Origin: Pseudarthrobacter psychrotolerans | Lineage (GTDB): Bacteria > Actinomycetota > Actinomycetes > Actinomycetales > Micrococcaceae | Length of the DNA: 64,000 nt | Reading direction: 5' to 3' | NCBI RefSeq assembly: GCF_009911795.1 | Contig: NZ_CP047898.1 | Span: 2,418,001-2,482,000, forward strand | Program-made: the position numbers and the translations under genes | The notes under the pieces: generated by a model | What the model was told of the DNA's origin: nothing | Seen by the model: only the letters and a program-made list of their open reading frames with translations | The model's database searches: none | Part shown: one piece after another, positions 1-8,940 of the stretch | Position numbering within the stretch: position 1 is the stretch's first letter | Layout of the letters: every line of letters begins with the position of its first letter

Positions 1-5
1 GTCAT
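1..5 (-). CDS. Possible start codon of a leftward gene cut by the window edge
   Basis: On the minus strand an ATG lies at 5-3, preceded by an AGGGGA-type ribosome binding site at 13-18 with normal spacing. The gene would run out of the window to the left, so nothing is known of its product. Confidence 0.3.
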
Positions 6-93
6 GGAACTTCCCCTCTCACGCTGGGCGGGTGCGCCTTTGCGTGATCAGGATACGCCTGCCCGTGTTCCCCGAGCCAGCAGAGGAAACCCC

Positions 94-153
94 GTTGATC
101 TATCAGGTCGCGTCGCTCTGGAGGCTGAGAACGACTGTAAGTGATGGATCAAC
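94..153. repeat. Intergenic hairpin, GTTGATCTATCA family (decayed copy)
   Basis: The outer arms GTTGATCTATCA (94-105) and TGATGGATCAAC (142-153) pair with one mismatch, but the inner arms no longer pair well. The outer arms match better preserved copies at 28359-28419 and 50605-50671. Confidence 0.7.
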
Positions 154-180
154 ATGGTTACAGCGAGCGTGCGGACTACG

Positions 181-473
181 GTGCGGCTTTTCTGCGGATT
201 ACTTCGATTCCGAAACCACCACGATCGAAAACGTCTTCCCCGCCGAATCCACCCGCCCGCAGCCGTCCGTAGCCAACGGGGCCGCCGGCGCGGGCGGCAC
301 TGTCGGCGGCGTTCCCGGTGATGTTCACTCTCCCCACCAGCGGCATCGGGACCTCGGCCGACGGGCAGTCGATTGTGCTGACCGATCCGGGAGCCATCGG
401 CGCCATCTCGGCCGCCATGGCCGCGGACACTCTGGGCGGCTACGCGGCAGCCGACGGCCTGGCGGGTTCCTAG
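181..473 (+). pseudogene. Remnant of an LCP (LytR-CpsA-Psr) family gene with two internal deletions
   Basis: Three pieces line up in order with the intact LCP gene region downstream. Bases 181-200 match its upstream sequence near 3104-3123. Bases about 203-290 match its post-membrane segment (ESTRPQPSV shared). Bases 318-473 match its last 50 codons, reading VMFTLPTSGIGTSADGQS and ending in a TAG at 471. The start, the membrane anchor and the whole catalytic LCP domain are missing, and the two coding pieces are in different frames. It cannot make a working protein. It looks like a duplicated paralogue that has been gutted. Confidence 0.8.
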
Positions 474-496
474 GGTGTGCTGTTAGGCAGGACTTT

Positions 497-913
497 CTAG
501 GCAGGGCGGCGCAGCCGGACCGGCCGGGAAACCGGCGCCTTGGCTGTCTCTCCGGCTTCCCGCATCCGGGGGACGGCGAAGCTCACCACCAAGCGGGCGT
601 TGGCGTCGTCCGTGGACCTGATGGTCAGGCTCCTGGTGCCGGGCGGCAGGGACGGAGTGAAAACCTGCAGGTTCCGGGTGCCCACACTGGCTGAATCCCG
701 GAGCGTGTAAGGGGTACCCCAATGATCTTCGATGGCAATCTCAGGGACGGCTCTGGCGGCAGCGGATTCCACGTGGATGTTGACCACCAGGCACGTGCTC
801 CAGACTTCGACCGAGAGTACCGTGAACTCAGCGCCGGGTGTCAGGTGCAGGCCGTACGTGGGCGGCAGGAGCATCTTCCGGAGGATGCCTTTCGGAATTA
901 AGTTTCGCATCAT
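497..913 (-). CDS. Uncharacterised small protein (138 aa)
   Basis: The product is not recognised. It has a short basic N-terminus (MMRNLIPKGILRK), no clear signal peptide or membrane segment, and alternating hydrophobic residues suggesting an all-beta fold. The ATG at 913 is chosen over an upstream TTG at 922 and a second ATG at 910; a G-rich stretch lies directly upstream. Codon use is normal for the window, so a real gene is likely. Its 3' end faces the LCP remnant. An AT-rich stretch at 921-955 is the probable promoter. Confidence 0.55.
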   Translation of the reverse strand: MMRNLIPKGILRKMLLPPTYGLHLTPGAEFTVLSVEVWSTCLVVNIHVESAAARAVPEIAIEDHWGTPYTLRDSASVGTRNLQVFTPSLPPGTRSLTIRSTDDANARLVVSFAVPRMREAGETAKAPVSRPVRLRRPA

Positions 914-1083
914 CGCCCCCAAAATTTACTAAGAGTGCTTACAATTAGCCCGCGATAATGACGCCCTGTCAAGGTCCTGGCCAGGGTCCTGTGGCAACCC
1001 ACAACAGCTCAAGTTAACCCGCGCCACACCGGGTGTTCATCCGGGGGAAACGGGCCGTGTCTTCGCCTCCTGCAGGGTGGGTC

Positions 1084-2747
1084 ATGACTGATATCTCACG
1101 CCGCACCATCGTCAAGGGTTCCGTACTCGCCGCAGCGCTGGCGGCCACGCCCGCCGCCGCGAACGCCAGCAGCTTCCCGGCCGGCCGGACCGGGATCCCG
1201 CTGGTCCGGAACCGCCTCACCCTGCCCAGCGGCATCGCCACCGGTGACGTCACTTCCGATTCCGCCGTGCTCTGGTCCCGCTCCTCGGCCGCGGGCCGGA
1301 TGACCGCCACCCTCCGCGCGGTGGGAGCCGGCGGCGAAATCCTGCGCGGCCGCGGAGCCTTCGAACGCACCCTCCGCGGACCCCGGGCCACCCAGGCCTC
1401 CGACTTCACGGCCAAAATCCACGCCGGCAACCTGCCATCCAACACCCGCTTCGCACTGGAGATCAGTTTCGAGGACGACGGCGGCGCGGCCGGCGAGACC
1501 GCCAAGGGAACCTTCCGCACGGCACCCGACGCCGGGACCTTCAACGGGGAGGGACGCACCGGCGGCGACACCCCGCCGTCGTCCGCCCAAAGCTTTGTCT
1601 GGACCGGCGACACCGCCGGCCAGGGCTGGGGCATCAACGAGGAGATCGGCGGCATGCGCGGCTACCGGGCCATGCACAACACCCGGCCCGACTTCTTCAT
1701 CCACTCCGGCGATACCATCTACGCCGACGGCCCCATCGCCGAAACCGTGGTCGAAAATGACGGCCAGGTGTGGCGCAACCTTGTCACGGAGGAAGTCTCC
1801 AAGGTGGCCGAAACGCTCACCGAATTCCGCGGCCGGCACCGCTACAACTCCCTGGACGCCAACATGCGCGCCATGTTCGCCGACGTCCCGGTGATCGCCC
1901 AGTGGGACGACCACGAGACCCACAACAACTGGTACCCCGGCCAGATCATCGACGACGCCCGCTACACCGTCCGCGACGCCAATACCCTCGCAGCGCGTGG
2001 CCGGCAGGCGTGGCAGGAGAACATGCCCCTCGCTGACAGTTCCGCGCTGTGGCGCCCGGGAACGTTCGACGACGGCGGGCAGTACCAGCCGGCCCGCATC
2101 TACCGGAAAATCCCCCGCGGTCCGCAGCTTGATGTGTTCTGCCTGGACATGCGCACCTTCAAGTCGCCCAACACGGACGGCAAGGAGGCCTACGCCACCT
2201 CCATCCTTGGCCAGGAGCAGGTGGACTGGCTGATCCGCGAGGTTTCCAAGTCCAAGGCGACCTGGAAAGTGATCGCCGCGGACCTGCCCCTGGGCATTAT
2301 CGTCCCGGACGGTGCCGTGAACCAGGAAAGCCTGGCCAACCGCGACCCCGGTGCGCCGCTGGGCCGCGAGCTCGAAATCGCCGGGGTGCTGAGCGCGTTC
2401 AAGCGGAACCGGGTGAAGAACGTAGTGTGGCTGACGGCCGACGTGCACTACTGCGCCGCCCATCATTACTCCCCGAACGCGCGGCCTTCACGGACTTCGA
2501 TCCGTTCTGGGAGTTCGTGGCCGGCCCCATCGCAGCCGGATCGTTCGGGCCCAACCCGATGGACGGGACGTTCGGACCCGAGGTGGTATTCGCCAGGGCC
2601 GGACGGTTCCCTGGCGAATCACCGCGCGACGGCGAGAACCAGTTCTTCGGCCACGTACAGCTGGGCGAGGATGAAAGCTTCACCGCAAGCCTGCGGAACG
2701 CCAACGGCGCCGTAGTGTTTTCCAGGGTTCTCACCCCCGAACGGTGA
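1084..2747 (+). CDS. phoD: PhoD-like alkaline phosphatase/phosphodiesterase, exported by Tat, with a frameshift
   Basis: The N-terminus MTDISRRTIVKGS carries a twin-arginine motif (R6-R7) followed by an alanine-rich hydrophobic stretch, so the enzyme should be folded in the cytoplasm and exported. A PhoD N-terminal beta domain is followed by the metallophosphatase core: GDTIYADG (about residues 209-216), DDHETHNN (275-282) and ADVHYC (about 452-457). These residues bind the metal centre in the family. The frame breaks near base 2473: the C-terminus (FTDFDPFWEFVAGP onward, stop at 2745-2747) is one frame away. Adding one C to the CCCC run at 2472-2475 restores 554 residues. This may be a sequencing error. 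ATG 1084 fits the Tat signal better than an upstream GTG. Confidence 0.85.
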
Positions 2748-2752
2748 GGGAT

Positions 2753-2775
2753 GGCCCCCGGCGATGCCGGGGGCC
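2753..2775 (+). terminator. Hairpin terminator after the PhoD-like gene
   Basis: GGCCCCCGG and CCGGGGGCC form a perfect stem around a five-base loop, six bases past the stop codon. It lacks a long T-tract, as is common in high-GC actinobacteria. Confidence 0.65.
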
Positions 2776-2961
2776 ACCGTATCGGGAGGGTCACCCGCAG
2801 ACTGCCGATGCGCTGGCTGGCGCTGTGGCGTGCCCAAACGGCTAATCGCCCTCTAGAGGCAGATGAAAAAGAGACGCGTCCGGATCCTCCCGGTAATGCT
2901 GTTCTAGCACCGGGAGGAGGACGGTTCAAGGGGTTCCGGCGGGTAACTTAGCTGCGTGTCC

Positions 2962-3063
2962 AAACGCTCTCTCACATCCTGCCGGTTTTCCGGCGACGCT
3001 CTCACCTCCGGCCTGGCGTAGAGAGAGCGTTTCGGATTTGGCTGCGGAAAGTGAGAGAGCGTT
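2962..3063. repeat. Four-armed CTCTCTCAC intergenic repeat
   Basis: Left arms lie at 2962-2985 (AACGCTCTCTCACATCC) and 2995-3008. Right arms lie at 3018-3032 (GTAGAGAGAGCGTTT) and 3050-3063 (GTGAGAGAGCGTT). The layout of two left and two right arms matches the copy at 25544-25651. Confidence 0.75.
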
Positions 3064-3165
3064 GATGCCGGGCCCCGCAGTCATACTTCAGCTGTGGATT
3101 ATTGTGCGGCTTTTTTGCGGATTCCCCTGATGTAACGCCCCCGCTGCCGGTGCTAATTTTCGGAA

Positions 3166-4263
3166 ATGGGCATCCTTTCGGCGCATCCAGGTACTGCGTA
3201 TCCCGGCAAATCTGCACGCCGGGGCGGCCATGTCCGTGCCATCCTGCTGGTGCTGCTGGCACTGGCGATCCTCATCCCGGCCTCCGCCGGCGCCTATCTC
3301 GTCAGGATCTTCGACTCTCAAACCACCAGGATCAGTAACGCCTTCCCCGACGAATCCACCCGCCCGCAGCCGTCCGTCCCCGGAACGGCCAATGGAACGG
3401 GTACCGCAGCGGTGGGCAGCGCGCCGTCGTCGGCCAGCGGCAGATCGCTGAACATCCTGGTGATGGGCAGCGACAGCCGGAGTGCCACCACCGGGGAAGC
3501 CACCTCCGGAGCCAGTTCTGACCAGCGCGCGGACACCCTCATGCTGGTTCACATCCCCGCGGACCGCAGCAAGATCTACTCCATCTCCGTGATGCGGGAC
3601 CTCTGGGTGGGTGTCCCTGACCACGGCACGGCCAAGATCAACGCCGCGCTGGCGTACGGCGGAGTCCCGCTGATGGTGCAGACCGTGGAGTCCATTTTCG
3701 GCCAGCGCATCGACCACGTTGTCCTGATCGATTTCCAAGGCTTCGTGGGGATGACCGATGCGCTGGGCGGGGTGGAAGTGAACATCCCAGCTCCGCTTGT
3801 CCCCTACCACAACCAGATCTCCTTCCCGGCCGGTCCAATGACCCTGGACGGAAAGAGCGCCCTGGAGTTCGTCCGCGAGCGCTATGCGTTCGCCGACGGC
3901 GACTACCAACGGGTGCGCAACCAGCAGGCCTTCGCCAAGGCGCTGCTGGCCAAAAACCTCAGCGCTGACACTCTCCTGAACCCTCTCAAAGTCAACAACG
4001 TGGTCAGCGCTATGGCCCCGTTCATCAGCGTGGACAGCGGACTGGATGCGGCCACGCTGGCCGGACTCGCCGTCGAACTTAAGAACGTCCGGCCCAGCGA
4101 CATGGTGATGTTCACGCTCCCCACCCGGGGAACCGGAACCTCCGCCGACGGCCAGTCCATTGTGTTGACCGATCCTGCTTCCATCAGCGCCATCTCGGCT
4201 GCCATGGCCGCCGATACCCTGGGCGACTACGTGGCCGCCAACGGCCTGCAGCACGGAAACTGA
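3166..4263 (+). CDS. LCP (LytR-CpsA-Psr) family cell-envelope glycopolymer transferase
   Basis: This is a 365-residue membrane-anchored protein. A single hydrophobic segment at about residues 24-44 leaves the rest outside the cell. The LCP domain begins at LNILVMGSDSR (about 95-105) and continues with RADTLMLVHIP, SVMRDLWV and the conserved VRERYAFADGDYQRVRNQQ stretch. LCP enzymes move lipid-linked glycopolymers onto peptidoglycan or arabinogalactan. The start is ATG 3166, though the ribosome binding site is weak. A gutted paralogue sits at 181-473 and shares both coding ends and leader sequence. The target polymer cannot be told from sequence. Confidence 0.88.
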   Translation: MGILSAHPGTAYPGKSARRGGHVRAILLVLLALAILIPASAGAYLVRIFDSQTTRISNAFPDESTRPQPSVPGTANGTGTAAVGSAPSSASGRSLNILVMGSDSRSATTGEATSGASSDQRADTLMLVHIPADRSKIYSISVMRDLWVGVPDHGTAKINAALAYGGVPLMVQTVESIFGQRIDHVVLIDFQGFVGMTDALGGVEVNIPAPLVPYHNQISFPAGPMTLDGKSALEFVRERYAFADGDYQRVRNQQAFAKALLAKNLSADTLLNPLKVNNVVSAMAPFISVDSGLDAATLAGLAVELKNVRPSDMVMFTLPTRGTGTSADGQSIVLTDPASISAISAAMAADTLGDYVAANGLQHGN

Positions 4264-4326
4264 GGCGGCGCTACCCCGGTAGCGAACGGCGGCCTTTTTG
4301 TCCGCCCGGCTCTATATATTGAAGGC

Positions 4327-6576
4327 ATGACCCAGACTCCGCTGCAGGATTCCGCCAACCCTTCCGCCGCTACCGCCCCTGCGCCGCCCGCGCCCCCCGT
4401 GGCCAAGAAGGTCCCGCACGAGCGGACGCACCATGGCGACACGTTCGTGGACAACTTCGAATGGCTGCGCGAGAAGGAATCCGCCCAGGTGGTGGAGCAC
4501 CTGAAGGCTGAGAACGCCTACCAGGAGGCGGTTACCGCCCACCAGGAGCCGCTGCGGGAGGCCATCTTCCAGGAAATCAAGGGCCGCACGCAGGAGACAG
4601 ACCTGTCTGTCCCGAACCGCAAGGACGGCTGGTGGTACTTCAGCCGCTCGGTCGAGGGCAAGGAGTACGGCATCCAGTGCCGCGTCCGTGCCCAGGACAC
4701 CGGCAACCCCGTGGCCGACTGGACTCCTCCCGCAGTGGAGGCCGGCGTCGAAATCCCGGGCGAGGAGGTGCTGCTGGACGGCAACATTGAAGCCGAGGGC
4801 AAGCCGTTCTTCTCGGTGGGCGGCTCGGCCGTCACGGTGGACGGGAACCTTTACGCCTACGCCGTGGACAACGCCGGCGACGAACGTTTCACCCTCCGCA
4901 TCAAGGACCTCCGCACGGGTGAACTCCTGCCGGACGTCATCGAGAACATCTTCTACGGCGTCAGCTTCTCCCCGGACGGCACGCGCATTTTCTACACCGT
5001 GGTGGACGATTCGTGGCGCCCGTACCAGGTCAAGTCCCATGCCCTGGGCACCCCCGTCACCGACGATGAGGTGATTTACCAGGAGGACGACGTCGCCATG
5101 TGGCTGGGCTTTGAGGTCTCCTCTGACAGGCGTCACCTCGTGCTGGGCATCGGTTGCTCCGAGTACAGCGAGACCCGCCTGCTGCGTTTTGATGACCCGA
5201 CGGCGGCGCTCACCACCGTGATTTCGCGGGACGAGCGCGTCCTCTATGAGGCCGAACCGTTCCTTTTCACCGGCCCGGACGGTGAAAAGTCGGAACGCAT
5301 CATCATCACGCACAACCGCAACGCCGTGAACTCCATGGTCTCCCTGATCGACCCCGCCGAGCTCGCCAAGCAGCTGGCCGGGCAGCACTGGAGCACCGTC
5401 GTCGAGCATTCCGACGACGTACGCGTCAACGGGGCCGGCGTCACCTCCACGCACCTGATTGTTTCAATCCGCAAGGACACTATCGAGCGCGTCCAGGTGA
5501 TGGGGCTGGCCGGGCTCGGCACCCCCGCGCAGGAAGCCCCGGTGGAACCGGCGTTCGACGAGGAGCTGTACACGGCCGGCGTCGGCGGTTCGGACTACGA
5601 GGCGCCCGTGATCCGGCTGGGCTACACGTCCTACTTCACGCCGTCGCGCGTGTACGACTTTGTGCTGCCCACCCCGGCTTTGCCGCTTGGTGAGCTGCTG
5701 CTGCGCAAGGAAAGCCCGGTGCTGGGCGGCTACTCCGCCGGCGACTACGTGGCCACCCGCGAATGGGCCGACGCCGCCGACGGCACGCGGATCCCCCTGT
5801 CCGTGCTGCGGCACAAGAGCGTCAAGCAGGATTCGACGGCGGCGGGCCTGGTCTACGGATACGGCTCCTACGAACTGAGCATGGACCCGGGCTTCGGCAT
5901 CGCCCGGCTGTCGCTGCTGGACCGCGGCATAGTGTTTGTGATCGCACACATCCGCGGCGGCGGCGAGCTGGGCCGGCACTGGTACGAGGACGGCAAGAAG
6001 CTCACCAAAAAGAACACGTTCACCGACTTTGTGGACGCGACCGACTGGCTGGCCACCTCCGGGTGGGTTGATCCGTCCCGGATTGCGGCGCTGGGCGGCT
6101 CTGCGGGCGGTCTGCTGATGGGTGCCGTGGCCAACCTGGCGCCGGAAAAGTACGCCGCGGTGGTGGCGCAGGTGCCGTTTGTGGATGCGCTCACCACCAT
6201 CCTGGATCCGGAGCTTCCGCTGTCCGCCCTGGAATGGGAAGAGTGGGGCAACCCCATCACGGACCCCGAGGTCTACGCCTACATGAAGTCCTATTCGCCG
6301 TACGAGAATGTGCGTTCAGTCGCTTACCCCAAGGTGGCTGCGGTGACCTCGTTCAACGACACGCGGGTACTCTACGTGGAGCCGGCCAAGTGGGTCCAGG
6401 AGCTGCGGAACAAGACCACCGGCACGGAGCCTGTGGTGATGAAGATCGAGATGGACGGCGGCCACGGCGGCGCCTCCGGCCGGTATGTCCAGTGGCACGA
6501 GCGCGCGTGGGACTACGCGTTCATCGCCGATTCCCTCGGCGCGGGCGAGCTGCTTCCCGGGGCTGGACTGCGATAG
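4327..6576 (+). CDS. ptrB: Oligopeptidase B (prolyl oligopeptidase family S9A)
   Basis: This 749-residue cytoplasmic serine peptidase cleaves short peptides after basic residues. An N-terminal beta-propeller region (about 30-450) precedes an alpha/beta hydrolase domain. The catalytic triad can be placed: Ser592 in GGSAGGLLMG, Asp678 in FNDTRVLYVEP and His713 in GGHGGASGRY. The run WEEWGNP before the Asp is typical of oligopeptidase B. Length fits the family (about 690-750). The start ATG 4327 has a GAAGG site six bases upstream. An intergenic hairpin begins at the base directly after the stop codon. Confidence 0.93.
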   Translation: MTQTPLQDSANPSAATAPAPPAPPVAKKVPHERTHHGDTFVDNFEWLREKESAQVVEHLKAENAYQEAVTAHQEPLREAIFQEIKGRTQETDLSVPNRKDGWWYFSRSVEGKEYGIQCRVRAQDTGNPVADWTPPAVEAGVEIPGEEVLLDGNIEAEGKPFFSVGGSAVTVDGNLYAYAVDNAGDERFTLRIKDLRTGELLPDVIENIFYGVSFSPDGTRIFYTVVDDSWRPYQVKSHALGTPVTDDEVIYQEDDVAMWLGFEVSSDRRHLVLGIGCSEYSETRLLRFDDPTAALTTVISRDERVLYEAEPFLFTGPDGEKSERIIITHNRNAVNSMVSLIDPAELAKQLAGQHWSTVVEHSDDVRVNGAGVTSTHLIVSIRKDTIERVQVMGLAGLGTPAQEAPVEPAFDEELYTAGVGGSDYEAPVIRLGYTSYFTPSRVYDFVLPTPALPLGELLLRKESPVLGGYSAGDYVATREWADAADGTRIPLSVLRHKSVKQDSTAAGLVYGYGSYELSMDPGFGIARLSLLDRGIVFVIAHIRGGGELGRHWYEDGKKLTKKNTFTDFVDATDWLATSGWVDPSRIAALGGSAGGLLMGAVANLAPEKYAAVVAQVPFVDALTTILDPELPLSALEWEEWGNPITDPEVYAYMKSYSPYENVRSVAYPKVAAVTSFNDTRVLYVEPAKWVQELRNKTTGTEPVVMKIEMDGGHGGASGRYVQWHERAWDYAFIADSLGAGELLPGAGLR

Positions 6577-6641
6577 CCCATCGATTGCTCCGTAACCGCC
6601 GTTTTCAGTGCTCAAAAGGGCCGTTATGGAGCAATCGATGG
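6577..6641. repeat. Intergenic hairpin, GATTGCTCC family (copy 1)
   Basis: The arms CCATCGATTGCTCCGTAAC and GTTATGGAGCAATCGATGG pair almost perfectly around an inner TTTT/AAAA stem. It starts with no gap after the ptrB stop codon. Confidence 0.85.
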
Positions 6642-6750
6642 TGTCCAGACGGGCTCGATCTGGTTCCCAAATAAGCGAGCAGTGCTTACTATTATCTGAC
6701 GTAGTGCTGTCCGCTGGGGGCAGATCAACCCGAGCCGGACTTGAGGTTAC

Positions 6751-7596
6751 GTGAGCATGATTTCCCAGCACAACGAGGGCGGCGCCACTCCCCGAGCAAT
6801 GGGCGGCACGGGCCCGTACCTGATCTGGCCGGCATTCTTCACAGACCTCACCGGTAAGGCGCGGCAAAGTGTCGTTGTCCTGACGGCCCTTGCGGTCTTT
6901 CTGGCCGTGCCCACGTGGGCGTGGTGGCCCGACGGCAGGACGTACGGTCCGGACGATCACCAACCCAGCATGGTGCTGGTATCCTCCACCAGCCCAGATG
7001 AACCGGTCATGCGAATTGCACCTGCCGTTTGGGAAAGTCCGGCACCGCCCTGGGTGTTCCCTTTCGACCGGCCGGATGCCCCGCAAGACGACGGCAACCA
7101 GGCCTTGGCGGTGAACACCACCGACGGCTCGGTGGCCTACAGCGTGGAGTTCGATTTGGTCTGGGCCGAAGACGGCGAGCCTGTGGACACGAGGAACGAA
7201 GCGTATGCGTTTGCCAACTGCACAGGCTGCGCGGCCGTAGCCGTGGGATTCCAGGTGGTACTGATTGAGGAACAATCCGATGTCATAGCTCCGGAGAACC
7301 ATTCCGCGGCCGTGAACTACAACTGCCTGGAATGCCACACCTACGCGCTGGCCAGCCAGTTGGTTCTGACCGTGGACCGTGCGCTGAACGATGACGGCAT
7401 GGAACGACTGTCAGAGCTGTGGGCCGAAATCGACGAGTACGGCAGCAACCTCGAGAAAGTCCCGCTTTCTGAAATCCAGTCCCGGCTGGAGGCGTACAAG
7501 GAGCAGATCATCGCCATCGTCCAAGCCGACCCGAGTGCCATGACGGACGGCGCCGCAACGTCCGCTGAACCGCAGCCGTCCGCCACCTCCGCCTAA
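6751..7596 (+). CDS. Membrane-anchored protein with paired CxxC motifs, function unknown
   Basis: This is a 281-residue protein. One hydrophobic segment at about residues 40-56 is followed by a long external domain. Two matching halves carry NCTGC (Cys157, Cys160) and NCLEC (Cys192, Cys195), each followed by a beta-strand-like run (AVAVGFQVVLI, ALASQLVLTV). This suggests an internal duplication and either disulfides or metal binding. The C-terminal third is charged and probably helical, ending in a Ser/Pro/Ala tail. GTG 6751 follows TTGAGG by four bases; ATG 6757 is an alternative. Similar paired-cysteine proteins occur in actinobacteria, but I know no assigned function. Confidence 0.75.
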   Translation: MSMISQHNEGGATPRAMGGTGPYLIWPAFFTDLTGKARQSVVVLTALAVFLAVPTWAWWPDGRTYGPDDHQPSMVLVSSTSPDEPVMRIAPAVWESPAPPWVFPFDRPDAPQDDGNQALAVNTTDGSVAYSVEFDLVWAEDGEPVDTRNEAYAFANCTGCAAVAVGFQVVLIEEQSDVIAPENHSAAVNYNCLECHTYALASQLVLTVDRALNDDGMERLSELWAEIDEYGSNLEKVPLSEIQSRLEAYKEQIIAIVQADPSAMTDGAATSAEPQPSATSA

Positions 7597-7607
7597 AGGT
7601 CAGAGCC

Positions 7608-8075
7608 CTAGGTGTCGTTCTCTTCGTGCTCGGGATGCTCGGCCAGCAAGTCGGCGAGGGTCTCCAGGTTGGCGCGGACCGTCCGGGTGTGGGCCTTCTG
7701 CACGAATGGGTCTGCCAGCTTGCCGAACACACCACCAAGTCCGGAGGCCGCATCGATGCGGTACGTCAGCCGCGTCCCGTCGCCCTGGGGTTCCAAGGTG
7801 TTGGAAATGGTGAAGTCCAAATCCCCTTCAACGCTTCGGATCACCGATTTCTTCGGCGGATCAAAGTGAGTGTTCTCGGTTACCCAGTCGAAGCGCCTGC
7901 CCATGATCTTGCTCGTGCCCCTGGCCCGGGTGCCCAACGCAACGGGACCGTCGCCGATCTGTTCTGCCTGGACAACTGACGAATCCCAGACGGGGATGTT
8001 CGAGGTCTTGATCAGAAAATCAAAGACCTCCTGGCGCGGGCGGGAGATGAAGACACTTTCCTCGATGACGGCCAT
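7608..8075 (-). CDS. SRPBCC (START/Bet v1-like) superfamily protein
   Basis: This 155-residue protein has the helix-grip layout of polyketide cyclase/START-like proteins: an opening strand IEESVFISRPRQEVFDFL, then IPVWDSSV, central strands, and a long C-terminal helix (HTRTVRANLETLADLLAEHPE). Members bind hydrophobic ligands. The ligand here is unknown. ATG 8075 is chosen because an AGGAG site lies eight bases upstream; a longer reading from 8093 would bury that site in coding sequence. It stands alone. Confidence 0.8.
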   Translation of the reverse strand: MAVIEESVFISRPRQEVFDFLIKTSNIPVWDSSVVQAEQIGDGPVALGTRARGTSKIMGRRFDWVTENTHFDPPKKSVIRSVEGDLDFTISNTLEPQGDGTRLTYRIDAASGLGGVFGKLADPFVQKAHTRTVRANLETLADLLAEHPEHEENDT

Positions 8076-8220
8076 TTTCGTGCTCCTCGGCAACGCCTGG
8101 TGACGGCACGGCTTGGCCGGCAGGTAGGCTCAAACGCCAGTGTGGCCACCGCCTTCCGCCGAGTCAGCGCCTCCGGCCTTCGATGCCGTCCGCTGCTCGC
8201 CGTACGCTGGCCTGACAAAC

Positions 8221-8282
8221 CCATCGATTGCTCCGTAACCGCCGTTTTCAGCGCTCAAAAGGGCCATTACGGAGCAATCGAT
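8221..8282. repeat. Intergenic hairpin, GATTGCTCC family (copy 2)
   Basis: Arms CCATCGATTGCTCCGTAA and TTACGGAGCAATCGAT flank an inner GTTTTCAG/CTCAAAA stem. It ends 17 bases from the stop codon of the leftward acetyltransferase gene. Confidence 0.85.
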
Positions 8283-8298
8283 TACCGGAATCGTTCCC

Positions 8299-8856
8299 TC
8301 ACCGGGGCCGGGCGCGCCATTCGTCCTCAAGGATCGCGTAGAACACCTCGGTGGCCCACTGGCCTTTGTAATGCCACTTGTCCACCAGCCGGGCCTCCAA
8401 CCGCATGCCGAGCCGTTGGCATAGAGCAGCGGAGGCGGTGTTCAGGGCGTCGAGCTTTGCCTCGATCCGGTGCATCCCCAGCTCCTCGAACCCCAGCTTC
8501 AGCACCGCATCCGCGGCCTCGGCCCCGTAGCCCTTGCCCCGCGCGGCCGGCGCCAGGGTCCATCCGACTTCGCCCTGGCCGCGCCCGGGAAGCCACTTCA
8601 GCACCACTTCGCCCAGCAGCCCCGGCGATTCCTTCGCCTCGATGGCCAGGCATACCCAATCATTCTCCTTCTCGAAGACGAAGTTGGCGTACTTGCCTAC
8701 GGACTCCATGCACTTGGTGTAGCTCTTGGCCTCCCCCGGCAGGAAGCGGGCCGTCTCCGGCAGCGAATGGTAGGCATGGAAGGCGTCCAGGTCCGCAGCT
8801 TCGAACCGGCGCAGGATCAGCCGCTCGGTGCGGATGGGCAAAGTGATCTCAGGCAT
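8299..8856 (-). CDS. GNAT N-acetyltransferase, RimJ/RimL type
   Basis: This is a 185-residue protein of the Acetyltransf_3 type. It opens with LPIRTERLILRRFEAADLDAF, the usual start of this subfamily, and carries the acetyl-CoA pyrophosphate-binding loop ARGKGYGAEA (about residues 108-117) and the following NTASAALCQRLGMRLEA segment. Such enzymes acetylate amino groups on proteins or small molecules; the substrate is not known. The start ATG 8856 lacks a strong ribosome binding site. It sits between two copies of the same hairpin family. Confidence 0.87.
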   Translation of the reverse strand: MPEITLPIRTERLILRRFEAADLDAFHAYHSLPETARFLPGEAKSYTKCMESVGKYANFVFEKENDWVCLAIEAKESPGLLGEVVLKWLPGRGQGEVGWTLAPAARGKGYGAEAADAVLKLGFEELGMHRIEAKLDALNTASAALCQRLGMRLEARLVDKWHYKGQWATEVFYAILEDEWRARPR

Positions 8857-8880
8857 GGACTGAGGCTACCCCGCGGCCCG

Positions 8881-8940
8881 TCCATTGCTCCGTAACTGCC
8901 GTTTTGGGCGCCCAAAAGGGCCGCTACGGAGCAATCGATG
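8881..8940. repeat. Intergenic hairpin, GATTGCTCC family (copy 3), supplying the ackA stop codon
   Basis: Arms TCCATTGCTCCGTAACTGCC and GCCGCTACGGAGCAATCGAT pair with few mismatches. The ackA reading frame runs into the right arm, and its TAG stop (8926-8924) lies inside it. Confidence 0.85.

Larger units (their letters stand above)
2748..3165. other. Gene-free region of 418 bases with hairpins and a repeat
   Basis: This interval holds a terminator just after the phosphatase, a second hairpin (arms CCTCCCGGT at 2886-2894 and ACCGGGAGG at 2909-2917), a four-armed CTCTCTCAC repeat (2962-3063), and the leader of the LCP gene. No coding potential was seen. Confidence 0.6.

Noticed and set aside
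1096..2466. Long reading frame of about 456 codons on the minus strand
   Set aside because: It is the complement of the PhoD-like gene, is low in complexity, and has no recognisable domain. High GC produces such long mirror frames.
2440..2500. Programmed frameshift in the PhoD-like gene
   Set aside because: There is no slippery heptamer or following pseudoknot, and other genes break at the same kind of G/C run, so an error is the simpler explanation.
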